This document shows positions 1 through 6,801 of a DNA stretch of 7,420 nucleotides, one piece after another. The position numbers were made by a program, and so were the translations under genes. Source of the DNA: Bacteroidales bacterium. Its GTDB lineage: Bacteria > Bacteroidota > Bacteroidia > Bacteroidales > UBA932. The notes under the pieces were generated by a model, which ran no database searches, was not told where the DNA came from, and saw only the letters and a list, made by a program, of their open reading frames with translations. Each line of letters opens with the position of its first letter. The first letter of the stretch is position 1. Location: assembly GCA_017556665.1 (NCBI GenBank), contig JAFYMJ010000174.1, positions 1 to 7,420 on the forward strand. The letters are read 5' to 3'.

Positions 1-404
1 GCATATCCTATTGTATCTGCACTTGCGCCAAAAAAATATAAGATTTCATCAAGAAACAGTAAAGTGGTAATCATATACACAACACCTATCATAAGGTTGA
101 GTACAATAACATTACCAAGAACTTTTTGGGCTACATCATAATTCTTCTGACCCAATAAAACTGATATTGTAGTAGAGGCACCAACACCCACCAATGAGCC
201 AAAGGCGGCTCCCAAATTCATTAATGGAAATGTTAATGCCAATCCTGAAATAGCAAGAGGTCCAACTCCCTGTCCAATAAAAATGCTGTCAACCATATTA
301 TAAAGGGAGGAAGCTGTCATAGCTATAATAGCCGGTACGGCATATTGTTTTAAAAGTTTGGATACCTTTTCTGTACCTAATTCAGTTGGAACACTTACAG
401 CCAT
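1..404 (-). CDS. MATE-family multidrug efflux transporter, N-terminal part (runs off the window)
   Basis: This is the first 134 codons of an integral inner-membrane exporter of the MATE family, whose members expel cationic drugs or metabolites in exchange for Na+ or H+. The ATG is at 404-402; an in-frame TAA at 416-414 leaves no other start upstream. Translation begins MAVSVPTELGTEKVSKLLKQ. Then comes a first membrane helix (about 21-43) with the family pattern P-A-I-I-x-M and N-M-V-D-S-I-F-I-G (36-44). A second helix (about 50-84) carries G-x-A-x-x-F-G-S-L-V-G-V-G-A-S and ends in S-x-x-L-G-Q, and a third (about 97-119) follows. This resembles MepA-like members; full proteins are about 450 residues, so roughly two thirds is missing. 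It lies 74 bases after the amylase stop on the same strand, with a promoter-like element between. Family assignment is firm from motifs; the substrate cannot be told. Confidence 0.88.
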   Translation of the reverse strand, partial: MAVSVPTELGTEKVSKLLKQYAVPAIIAMTASSLYNMVDSIFIGQGVGPLAISGLALTFPLMNLGAAFGSLVGVGASTTISVLLGQKNYDVAQKVLGNVIVLNLMIGVVYMITTLLFLDEILYFFGASADTIGY

Positions 405-449
405 ATATGCAGATTATATATTCAACAAAATTGTTAAATGGAATATCTA

Positions 450-457
450 CAAATTTA
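450..457 (-). promoter_or_regulatory. Possible Bacteroidetes-type -7 element upstream of the MATE gene
   Basis: On the minus strand these bases read TAAATTTG, an exact match to TAnnTTTG, the -7 element known for the Bacteroidetes primary sigma factor. It lies between the amylase stop and the MATE start and would give a leader of roughly 40 bases. No clear -33 TTTG is seen at the usual spacing. The match extends to the decamer TAAATTTGTA, which recurs exactly upstream of ligA. The assignment is an inference from the motif and its position. Confidence 0.35.
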
Positions 458-478
458 GTAAAAAGTGAGAATATAGAA

Positions 479-2077
479 TTAAAAAATTCTAAAAATAGAA
501 ACACCGAATTTATTGAAGGTAACTGGAACCTGACTGAATGGATTATATTCACCGTAAGGGATTTCCCAATACCTGAAAAAATGGTCGGGAAGATTGATTT
601 TGGCCTCTTTATATGATTGTGAAAAATCTACTGTAATAACATATGTCTCGTTTGTCTGTGCATCTTTTCTGGCAAAGACAAAACATTTGTCTGAATTGAA
701 ATAGGGATTGTTGTAATTTGCATATTGCAAATCAAATGTATCACCCTGGTATATAGCTGGAGTCTTTATGGCAAAATCCAAAAGTTCTCTATATACATCC
801 AACAACTCCCTTTCCTCCTTTGAAAGATTGTTCTTAAGAAGTCTCACTACAGATGGAGCACTGCAGTAATCAAAAATGGATGTTCTTCCATCAACGCCAC
901 TGAAGCCTTCTGACAACATTCCCTTTTCGCCAACTTCCTGACCAAAATAGATCATGAATGGTGATTTGTTGAGCATTAAAGAGACCACCAGTTCCGGAAT
1001 TGACTTGAATGGATCAGACAAGTTGAAATCTGACGCAACTCTTTGTTCATCATGATTTTCAAGGAAATTCAACATATTAGGCTGCAAATCTCCTAAACTT
1101 TGCCAACAACCTGTAATACAAGATGAAGAGATGTTTCCTTGTGAAACAAATTTTAAAGTGTCATATAATCCAACTTTATCATACAACAGATCAAATTTAC
1201 CTGTATTGATATATGAACTGTACAGGTTAGGATTATATACTTCTGCAATAAAGATTACATCTGGAAATTCACTCTTGATTTTTGAAAGAGACCACTCCCA
1301 GAACTCTACCGGAACCATCTCTGCCATATCACATCTGAAACCGTCTACCCCTTTTTGGCACCAGAACCTTAGAATATTGTACATTTTGGTCCATGTATCA
1401 GGGATTGGGATGAAATGCTTGGTACATCCGTTCATATAATCAACTCCATAATTGAGTTTTACTGTCTCGTACCAATCGTTGACAGATGGGGTTGAGCTAA
1501 AACAATCATTTCCTGATGCTTTTGCCGGTTTTTCTATATAGTCTCCGTTTATATATTTGGTACCTGGAATATAGTAGAAATTATTGTCGGGAGAAAAAGA
1601 GCCTAATTTGTCATGAATACCAAAATCTTCTGTATCTGACGGCGCAGAATCCGAGTTATAGACTCTGGCAAGATGATTGGGTACAAAATCTATGATAACT
1701 TTGAAACCTGCGTTATGAGTCCTTTCTATCAATGAATCAAACTCCTCTCTCCTATTGTTGGGATTATCTGCAAGATAAGGGTTAACATCATAGTAATCCT
1801 TTATTGCATATGGAGAACCTGCTTCACCTTTAACAATGTTGGGATTATCCTTTACAATTCCAAATTCTGAAAAGTCAGATTTTGTTGCATGCTCAATTAC
1901 CCCTGTGTACCAGATATGAGATATATTTAGTGTTTTAAGATAATTGAATACACTCTCATTTATATCGCAGAACTTACCACTACCGTTTAAAATATAAGAG
2001 CCATCGGAAACACAATTTGTATTTGTGTTTCCAAAGACTCTCAATAGTAACTGATAAATGATAAATTTACTTGCCAT
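479..2077 (-). CDS. Cytoplasmic alpha-amylase, glycoside hydrolase family 13
   Basis: This predicted retaining alpha-1,4-glucan hydrolase (532 residues from the ATG) has all four GH13 conserved regions. Region I is DFVPNH (130-135); region II is GFRCDMAE with the nucleophile Asp250; region III is FIAEVY with the acid/base Glu279; region IV is ENHDEQ with His342 and Asp343. The first barrel strand, IIYQLLLRVFGN, starts about six residues in, so there is no room for a signal peptide. Ten cysteines also suggest a reducing cytosol. The likely substrate is therefore intracellular glycogen or imported maltodextrin rather than external starch. A beta-rich C-terminal domain follows from about residue 435. 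I chose the ATG at 2077-2075, 11 bases after the phosphofructokinase stop; an in-frame TTG at 2095 would add six residues and overlap that gene by seven bases. It is probably co-transcribed with that gene. Exact specificity (amylase versus a related GH13 activity) is not resolved. Confidence 0.93.
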   Translation of the reverse strand: MASKFIIYQLLLRVFGNTNTNCVSDGSYILNGSGKFCDINESVFNYLKTLNISHIWYTGVIEHATKSDFSEFGIVKDNPNIVKGEAGSPYAIKDYYDVNPYLADNPNNRREEFDSLIERTHNAGFKVIIDFVPNHLARVYNSDSAPSDTEDFGIHDKLGSFSPDNNFYYIPGTKYINGDYIEKPAKASGNDCFSSTPSVNDWYETVKLNYGVDYMNGCTKHFIPIPDTWTKMYNILRFWCQKGVDGFRCDMAEMVPVEFWEWSLSKIKSEFPDVIFIAEVYNPNLYSSYINTGKFDLLYDKVGLYDTLKFVSQGNISSSCITGCWQSLGDLQPNMLNFLENHDEQRVASDFNLSDPFKSIPELVVSLMLNKSPFMIYFGQEVGEKGMLSEGFSGVDGRTSIFDYCSAPSVVRLLKNNLSKEERELLDVYRELLDFAIKTPAIYQGDTFDLQYANYNNPYFNSDKCFVFARKDAQTNETYVITVDFSQSYKEAKINLPDHFFRYWEIPYGEYNPFSQVPVTFNKFGVSIFRIF

Positions 2078-2088
2078 TTGGCAGTTAA

Positions 2089-3321
2089 TTACCAATTAAG
2101 GATTTTCTTAAAGTCATACTCCTCTGGGTTTGCAACATATTTCTTTGCAGCCTCGTAATCAGCAGGAGTAATGTAGTGACAAAGGTGATCAAAAATTTGA
2201 CGAACTTTATCTGAATCCATATTAACACCTCTTGGCGGAATCTTTCCTGTTGTAGGATCTTGGATATCTTTCAAGTATAGAGGTTTGATGGTATTGTTGA
2301 TATCAAGATATACCATACATCCGGTTACACCCTCAGAGAACAGTTTGAAAACACCCATTCCCAATTGTGAACAATACATTAGATCGTAAGCAATTGGAGT
2401 AACACATCTAACCTCATAACCAATCTCTACTGGTCTGGATTTTACACTCATGCCCAATGATTTAAGTTTGTTCTCAATCATATCATTGAACATCTGAGCT
2501 TTAGAGATTTTACCCAACTCAGGGTGACCATGGTCATCATAAGTGAATTTAACACCACAGCTCTCAAGTTCAGCATTTGACAAAGAGTGGAAGATACCCT
2601 CTGAAATAAGGATAGCACCATAAGGCAATCCCATAATTTTTCTCTTTACAATTGCAGAAATTGCAAGGTTAAGAATTTTCTCTGCAGTGATGGTTGTCTT
2701 GTTGAACATCTCTGGAATTACAACCATTGGATAGTGACATGTTGCACCAATACCCAAAGCAAGGTGACCGGCACTTCTACCCATTGCAGATACTACAAAC
2801 CAGTTGCCGCTTGTTCTTGCATCCTCGTAAACTGTTGCAGCAATTTTAGTACCCTCTGCTTTAGCTGAATGATAACCAAAGGTTGGGATATTCTCTGGAA
2901 GAGGCAAATCGTTGTCAATAGTTTTTGGAACGTGGATATTTGCAATTGGATAATTCTTGGCAGCCAAGAATTTAGCAATTCTATTGGCAGTAGAAGCAGT
3001 ATCATCACCACCAACAGTAACCAAAAGCTGAATATTGTTTGATTTAAAGAAATCTAAGTTAAAATTAACATTGAAATCCTCTTCTGTTGGTTTGTAACGG
3101 CTCATCATAAGGTATGAACCACCTCTATTGAATATTGAATCTGCACAGATAAAATCCAACTCACAGAAATTAGGATCTGGTGAGAACAGACCTTTGTATC
3201 CACCATGCAAACCTAAAACTCTATAATCCTTTGCTAAAAAAGTCTTTGCAATGCTACCAACTACGGTATTCATTCCTGGTGCAGGACCACCACCTGTAAG
3301 AATAACAATTGATTTTTTCAT
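2089..3321 (-). CDS. 6-phosphofructokinase, pyrophosphate-dependent type by active-site residues
   Basis: This 410-residue enzyme of the PfkA family phosphorylates fructose 6-phosphate at C1 in cytoplasmic glycolysis. Visible motifs are the N-terminal phosphate loop TGGGPAPGMN (9-18), GGDD (104-107), PKTIDND (132-138) with the expected catalytic base Asp136, the fructose-6-phosphate-contacting MGR (180-182), and Arg305 in YEVRC. ATP-dependent enzymes usually have GGDG and PGTIDND. An Asp at position 107 together with Lys133 is the established signature of PPi-dependent enzymes (EC 2.7.1.90), whose reaction is reversible. The phosphate-donor call therefore rests on these two residues and is an inference. 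The ATG at 3321-3319 puts the phosphate loop at the usual place. It heads the minus-strand arm and is followed closely by the amylase, which fits a glucan-to-glycolysis unit. A promoter-like TATTTTTG lies 30 bases upstream. Confidence 0.94.
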   Translation of the reverse strand: MKKSIVILTGGGPAPGMNTVVGSIAKTFLAKDYRVLGLHGGYKGLFSPDPNFCELDFICADSIFNRGGSYLMMSRYKPTEEDFNVNFNLDFFKSNNIQLLVTVGGDDTASTANRIAKFLAAKNYPIANIHVPKTIDNDLPLPENIPTFGYHSAKAEGTKIAATVYEDARTSGNWFVVSAMGRSAGHLALGIGATCHYPMVVIPEMFNKTTITAEKILNLAISAIVKRKIMGLPYGAILISEGIFHSLSNAELESCGVKFTYDDHGHPELGKISKAQMFNDMIENKLKSLGMSVKSRPVEIGYEVRCVTPIAYDLMYCSQLGMGVFKLFSEGVTGCMVYLDINNTIKPLYLKDIQDPTTGKIPPRGVNMDSDKVRQIFDHLCHYITPADYEAAKKYVANPEEYDFKKILNW

Positions 3322-3350
3322 CTTTCTATTTCTTGTAATTATTCGGGATG

Positions 3351-3358
3351 CAAAAATA
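3351..3358 (-). promoter_or_regulatory. Probable Bacteroidetes-type -7 element for the phosphofructokinase/amylase transcript
   Basis: The minus strand reads TATTTTTGC here, matching TAnnTTTG. It lies 29 bases before the phosphofructokinase ATG, giving a short leader of about 20-25 bases. No convincing -33 TTTG is present at the expected distance; the upstream stretch is a run of A and T. Support is the motif plus its location in the divergent gap. Confidence 0.45.
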
Positions 3359-3380
3359 TCATTTTTATTAAAATAATTGG

Positions 3381-3388
3381 TAAATTTG
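3381..3388 (+). promoter_or_regulatory. Probable Bacteroidetes-type -7 element for the ligA operon
   Basis: The plus strand reads TAAATTTG, an exact TAnnTTTG match, 20 bases before the ligA GTG start. Transcription would begin only about 10-15 bases before the start codon, so the leader would be very short. The extended decamer TAAATTTGTA is identical to the one upstream of the MATE gene. No -33 TTTG is evident. Confidence 0.42.
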
Positions 3389-3408
3389 TAAGATAATTTT
3401 TAAGAAAA

Positions 3409-5451
3409 GTGAATAAAAAAGAGGCAAAAATAAAAATTGAGCAACTGACTCAAACTATCAGGGAACATAATCATAACTATTATGTTCTAAATTCTCCTAC
3501 CATTACAGATTTTGAGTACGATATTCTCCTTGCAGATCTTGCTCAACTGGAGAAAATGTTTCCACAATTTGCCTATCCGGATTCGCCAACCCAAACAGTT
3601 GGAAGCGATTTGTTTAAACAGAGTGACAATACAAATGAAACTCATAAACAGAAGTCGTTTTTGCAACACACTCATAAATACCCAATGCTCTCTCTATCAA
3701 ACACATACAGTATAGAAGAGCTTAACTCATTCAATGACAGGATTATAAAAGGGACAAGCGGCGAGTTCAACTATTCCTGTGAATTAAAGTTTGACGGAAC
3801 TGCAATTTGCCTTACATATAAAAATGGTGAGCTTGTGAGAGCCCTTACAAGAGGAGACGGAAGTATAGGAGATGATGTAACCCTAAATGTAAAGCAGATT
3901 AAGTCTATACCCCATACTCTTAAGAACTCCCCTACTCTTCCCGACGAATTTGAGATAAGGGGAGAGATATATATGCCATATTCTGCTTTTGACAATCTTA
4001 ATTACCAAAGGGAACTTGAAGAGGAGCCACCATTTGCAAACCCAAGAAATGCAGCAGCGGGCTCATTAAAACAACTTGACCCTGAAATTGTTAAGGAAAG
4101 AGGACTTGAATGTACATTATACCATCTTATAACTCCATCACCAATTGCACAGACTCATTGGGAGGCTCTGCAACTTGCAAAAGAATGGGGTTTGCCTATT
4201 AGCGAACACTCCAGGATTTGTAATGATATCAATGAAGTATTCAATTATATAAATGAATGGGATACAAAAAGAAGGGAGTTGCCTTTTGCAACCGATGGTA
4301 TAGTGATAAAAGTAAATCAGCTTAATGTACAACAGAGCCTGGGTTATACTGCAAAATCGCCAAGGTGGGCTACAGCTTTCAAATTCAAACCGGAACAGGC
4401 ACTTACTCCCCTTCTGTCTGTAGACTATCAGGTAGGGAGAACTGGTGCGGTAACTCCAGTTGCAAATCTGGAACCTGTACAATTGTCGGGAACAATGGTA
4501 AAAAGGGCCTCTTTACACAATGCAGACCAGATAGAGTTGCTGGACATTAAGATTGGAGATTATGTATATGTAGAGAAAGGAGGCGAAATTATCCCAAAAA
4601 TCACTGGTGTTGAGAAAGGTAAGAGAGAAGAGAGTGTAAAAGATATTGTTTTCCCTACACAATGTCCAGTTTGTGGAGCAACTTTAGTTAGAGACACCGA
4701 TGAAGCAAAACATTTTTGTCCAAATTCAGATAATTGTCCACCCCAAATAAAAGGGAAATTTATCCATTTTATAAGTAGGAAAGCAATGGCAATTAATGCT
4801 GGTGAAGCAACTATAGAACAATTGTACAATAAAGGACTTATATACAGCTTAAGTGATTTATATTCAATTAAAGAGGAAGAGCTTTTGAGTTTGGACAAAT
4901 GGAAAGAGAAATCTGTAAAGAACTTTCTTGATTCTTTGGAAAAAAGCAAAAATGTTCCTTTCGAGAGAGTTTTGTATGCATTGGGCATTAGACATGTTGG
5001 AGAAACAACAGCAAAGAGCTTGGCATATGCATACAAGAGTATTGACAACTTGGCTGACGCTACAAAAGAAGATCTTTTACAAATAGATGAAATTGGAGAG
5101 AAACTTGCAGACTCTATAGTGAATTATTTTATGGATTCAAGGCACATTCAGATGATTGGAGAAATGAAACAGGCAGGTCTTAAATTAAGCATTGATTCAA
5201 GTGCCAACGCTATAGAATCTGAAAAGTTAAAGGGTCTTACAATTGTAATTTCTGGTAATTTTAGCATTTCCAGAGAAGAATTAAAGAAAACCATTGAAAA
5301 GCATAGCGGTAAAGTTGGAAGTTCAATATCATCCAACACCAACTACATGGTAGCAGGTGAAAAATGTGGACCAAGCAAATTGCAAAAGGCAGAAAAACTT
5401 GGAACAAAAATTATAAGTGAAGAAGAATTTTATAAATTAATACAAGATTAA
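3409..5451 (+). CDS. ligA: NAD+-dependent DNA ligase LigA
   Basis: LigA seals nicks during replication and repair, using NAD+ as the AMP donor. All domains are present in 680 residues, a normal length. The Ia domain carries HNHNYYVLN and DFEYD (20-38), which binds NMN. The adenylation domain has CELKFDG with the AMP-accepting Lys127, TRGDG (147-151), RGE (184-186), DGIVIK (296-301) and FKFKPE (324-329). An OB fold follows, then a zinc finger with Cys419, 422, 437 and 443 in C-x2-C-x14-C-x5-C spacing. Next are helix-hairpin-helix repeats (including ALGIRHVGETTA, 524-535) and a C-terminal BRCT domain (about 605-678). The GTG at 3409 is the first start after an in-frame TAA at 3394, and later starts would remove the Ia motif. 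It opens the plus-strand operon. One oddity is that the first hairpin region (about 462-467) reads INAGEA where most LigA proteins have a D-G-L/M-G loop. Confidence 0.98.
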   Translation: MNKKEAKIKIEQLTQTIREHNHNYYVLNSPTITDFEYDILLADLAQLEKMFPQFAYPDSPTQTVGSDLFKQSDNTNETHKQKSFLQHTHKYPMLSLSNTYSIEELNSFNDRIIKGTSGEFNYSCELKFDGTAICLTYKNGELVRALTRGDGSIGDDVTLNVKQIKSIPHTLKNSPTLPDEFEIRGEIYMPYSAFDNLNYQRELEEEPPFANPRNAAAGSLKQLDPEIVKERGLECTLYHLITPSPIAQTHWEALQLAKEWGLPISEHSRICNDINEVFNYINEWDTKRRELPFATDGIVIKVNQLNVQQSLGYTAKSPRWATAFKFKPEQALTPLLSVDYQVGRTGAVTPVANLEPVQLSGTMVKRASLHNADQIELLDIKIGDYVYVEKGGEIIPKITGVEKGKREESVKDIVFPTQCPVCGATLVRDTDEAKHFCPNSDNCPPQIKGKFIHFISRKAMAINAGEATIEQLYNKGLIYSLSDLYSIKEEELLSLDKWKEKSVKNFLDSLEKSKNVPFERVLYALGIRHVGETTAKSLAYAYKSIDNLADATKEDLLQIDEIGEKLADSIVNYFMDSRHIQMIGEMKQAGLKLSIDSSANAIESEKLKGLTIVISGNFSISREELKKTIEKHSGKVGSSISSNTNYMVAGEKCGPSKLQKAEKLGTKIISEEEFYKLIQD

Positions 5452-5452
5452 G

Positions 5453-5824
5453 ATGTTAGAAACAAACGTTAAATATTCTATAGAAATTATTGTCTCTGAG
5501 AACGATACGGCAATAGCACACAAATCTGGCGGATTACCTGTATATGCAACTCCGGCTATGATTGGACTTATGGAGGCTGCAGCATATAATCTTCTTAAAC
5601 AGGAAGAATACAACTTTGACAGCGTAGGAACAGAGATAAATGTAAAGCACAACAGGGCATGTTTGGTTGGTACAAAAGTGACTGCAGAGGCTACTGTAAC
5701 CAATGTAAACGGCAACTGGGTAAATTTTAATGTTACAGCTTACGACCAAAAGGGAGAAATTGGGAACGGTACTCACACCAGATACATAATAGATGCAGAA
5801 AAATTTTTAAATAAACTTAAGTAG
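5453..5824 (+). CDS. Hotdog-fold acyl-CoA thioesterase, fluoroacetyl-CoA-thioesterase (FlK)-like
   Basis: This single-domain, 123-residue protein resembles the FlK-like thioesterase family, cytosolic enzymes that hydrolyse short acyl-CoA thioesters as hotdog dimers. It keeps the pattern VYATPAMIGLMEAAA (30-44), GTEINVKH (59-66) and GTHTR (106-110). Thr33, Glu41 and His66 fall where the catalytic Thr42, Glu50 and His76 of Streptomyces FlK would lie, with nearly the same spacing. Fluoroacetyl-CoA is unlikely to be the substrate in a gut-type anaerobe; a role in removing a toxic or stalled acyl-CoA is possible but unproven. The ATG follows the ligA TAA by one base. The TAG stop shares its G with the GTG of the next gene, so translational coupling on both sides is likely. 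The family is recognised with good confidence; the substrate is not known. Confidence 0.85.
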   Translation: MLETNVKYSIEIIVSENDTAIAHKSGGLPVYATPAMIGLMEAAAYNLLKQEEYNFDSVGTEINVKHNRACLVGTKVTAEATVTNVNGNWVNFNVTAYDQKGEIGNGTHTRYIIDAEKFLNKLK

Positions 5825-6801
5825 TGTTCAGAGATTTAAAAGAAGAAATATCAGATCTGTATAAATGGGTTAAAGAGTTCATTACAGAAGATATCTGGCA
5901 CCTGGACCTTGACGATTTTAGCAGAGCAAGTGCCAGATTGCTAAAATACCTAAAGATAGCAATCATAACCTTTAAAGAGATTGGACATCTTAGACTGGGA
6001 TTATATGCTGTTTCGTTAAGTTTCTTTACTGTAATGGCATTGGTTCCGTTTATTGCTGTCTCATTTGCTGTAACAGGTGGATTGGGGCTTAAGGATACAC
6101 TGCATGAACTTCTTCTGGAGAGTACTGCAGACAACAAACAATTTATGGAGTATATCATTTCTTTTGCTAACAACATTATTGAAAGCAGCACAAAAGATAT
6201 ATTCGGGATAATAAGTTTTGTAATTTTTACAGGTACTGTCCTTTGGGTAATGCTTAATGTAGAGCAGGCATTCAATAGAATATGGAAAGTGGAGAGAGGA
6301 AGGTCAATACCAAAAAGGCTTTTATACTACATTGGAATACTTGCAGTTGCACCATTGATGATTGTAGTGTTTCTTTCAATCTCTCAATTTTTTACAGATG
6401 CCATAAATTCTCACGGAATAGGTTTCCTTAGAGATGCAGGTCTGTTCGTACAGATTTCTGTATTTTACTCGATAATTATACTTACATTTACAATAATGTA
6501 CAAATACATTCCAAGTGTAAAAGTTAATATGGGAGCTGCATTCTGGGCTGCAGTTATAGCTGGCTCTGTATTTGTTGGAATGCAATATCTGTACATGGGA
6601 ACACAGATATTTGTAACAAGGCTGAATGCAGTTTACGGTGCATTTGCTGCATTGCCGTTGTTCTTGATTTGGGTAAACATAAGTTGGACAATTATACTTG
6701 TTGGAGCTGAAATATCTCACGCTAACCAGTACGTTGATTCATATAATACCAATTCAGATAAAGAGTTGGAAAAAGAGGTTCAAAAAAGGCTTAAATTATG
6801 A
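5824..6801 (+). CDS. YihY/virulence factor BrkB family inner-membrane protein
   Basis: This polytopic membrane protein has 325 residues. A cytosolic N-terminal stretch of about 55 residues is followed by six predicted membrane segments near 60-84, 126-145, 167-189, 208-226, 236-258 and 272-296, then a charged C-terminal tail. Family hallmarks are NVEQAFNRIWKVERGRS (145-161) between segments 2 and 3, and YGAFAALPLFLIWVNISW with GAEISHA (271-300) in the last segment. The family was once called ribonuclease BN by mistake; its molecular function is still unsettled, with transport proposed. The GTG at 5824 overlaps the previous stop by one base; the first internal ATG (residue 71) would cut into the first membrane segment, so GTG is preferred. 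Its last four bases overlap the hydG start as ATGA. Confidence 0.92.
   Translation: MFRDLKEEISDLYKWVKEFITEDIWHLDLDDFSRASARLLKYLKIAIITFKEIGHLRLGLYAVSLSFFTVMALVPFIAVSFAVTGGLGLKDTLHELLLESTADNKQFMEYIISFANNIIESSTKDIFGIISFVIFTGTVLWVMLNVEQAFNRIWKVERGRSIPKRLLYYIGILAVAPLMIVVFLSISQFFTDAINSHGIGFLRDAGLFVQISVFYSIIILTFTIMYKYIPSVKVNMGAAFWAAVIAGSVFVGMQYLYMGTQIFVTRLNAVYGAFAALPLFLIWVNISWTIILVGAEISHANQYVDSYNTNSDKELEKEVQKRLKL

Noticed and set aside
475..490. Inverted repeat AGAATT-N4-AATTCT over the amylase stop, as a terminator
   Set aside because: The stem has only one G-C pair and no U-run follows on the minus strand, so it is more likely an AT-rich coincidence.
386..616. Short plus-strand open frame across the MATE start, the gap and the amylase end
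   Set aside because: It starts at a TTG, has no recognisable domain and lies antisense to two clear genes.
1131..1439. Plus-strand open frame inside the amylase gene
   Set aside because: It is antisense to the region coding for the catalytic motifs and resembles no known protein.
2078..2095. Longer amylase start at the in-frame TTG (2095)
   Set aside because: It would add six residues before the typical GH13 beginning and overlap the PFK end. The ATG at 2077 is a better codon and sits just after the PFK stop.
4560..5048. Minus-strand 162-codon open frame inside ligA
   Set aside because: It is a shadow of the zinc-finger and hairpin coding region of ligA, with no domain or upstream signal of its own.
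5817..6275. Minus-strand 152-codon open frame inside the YihY-family gene
   Set aside because: It is antisense to a well-supported membrane protein gene; Ser/Leu/Ile-rich content is expected from the complement of such a gene.
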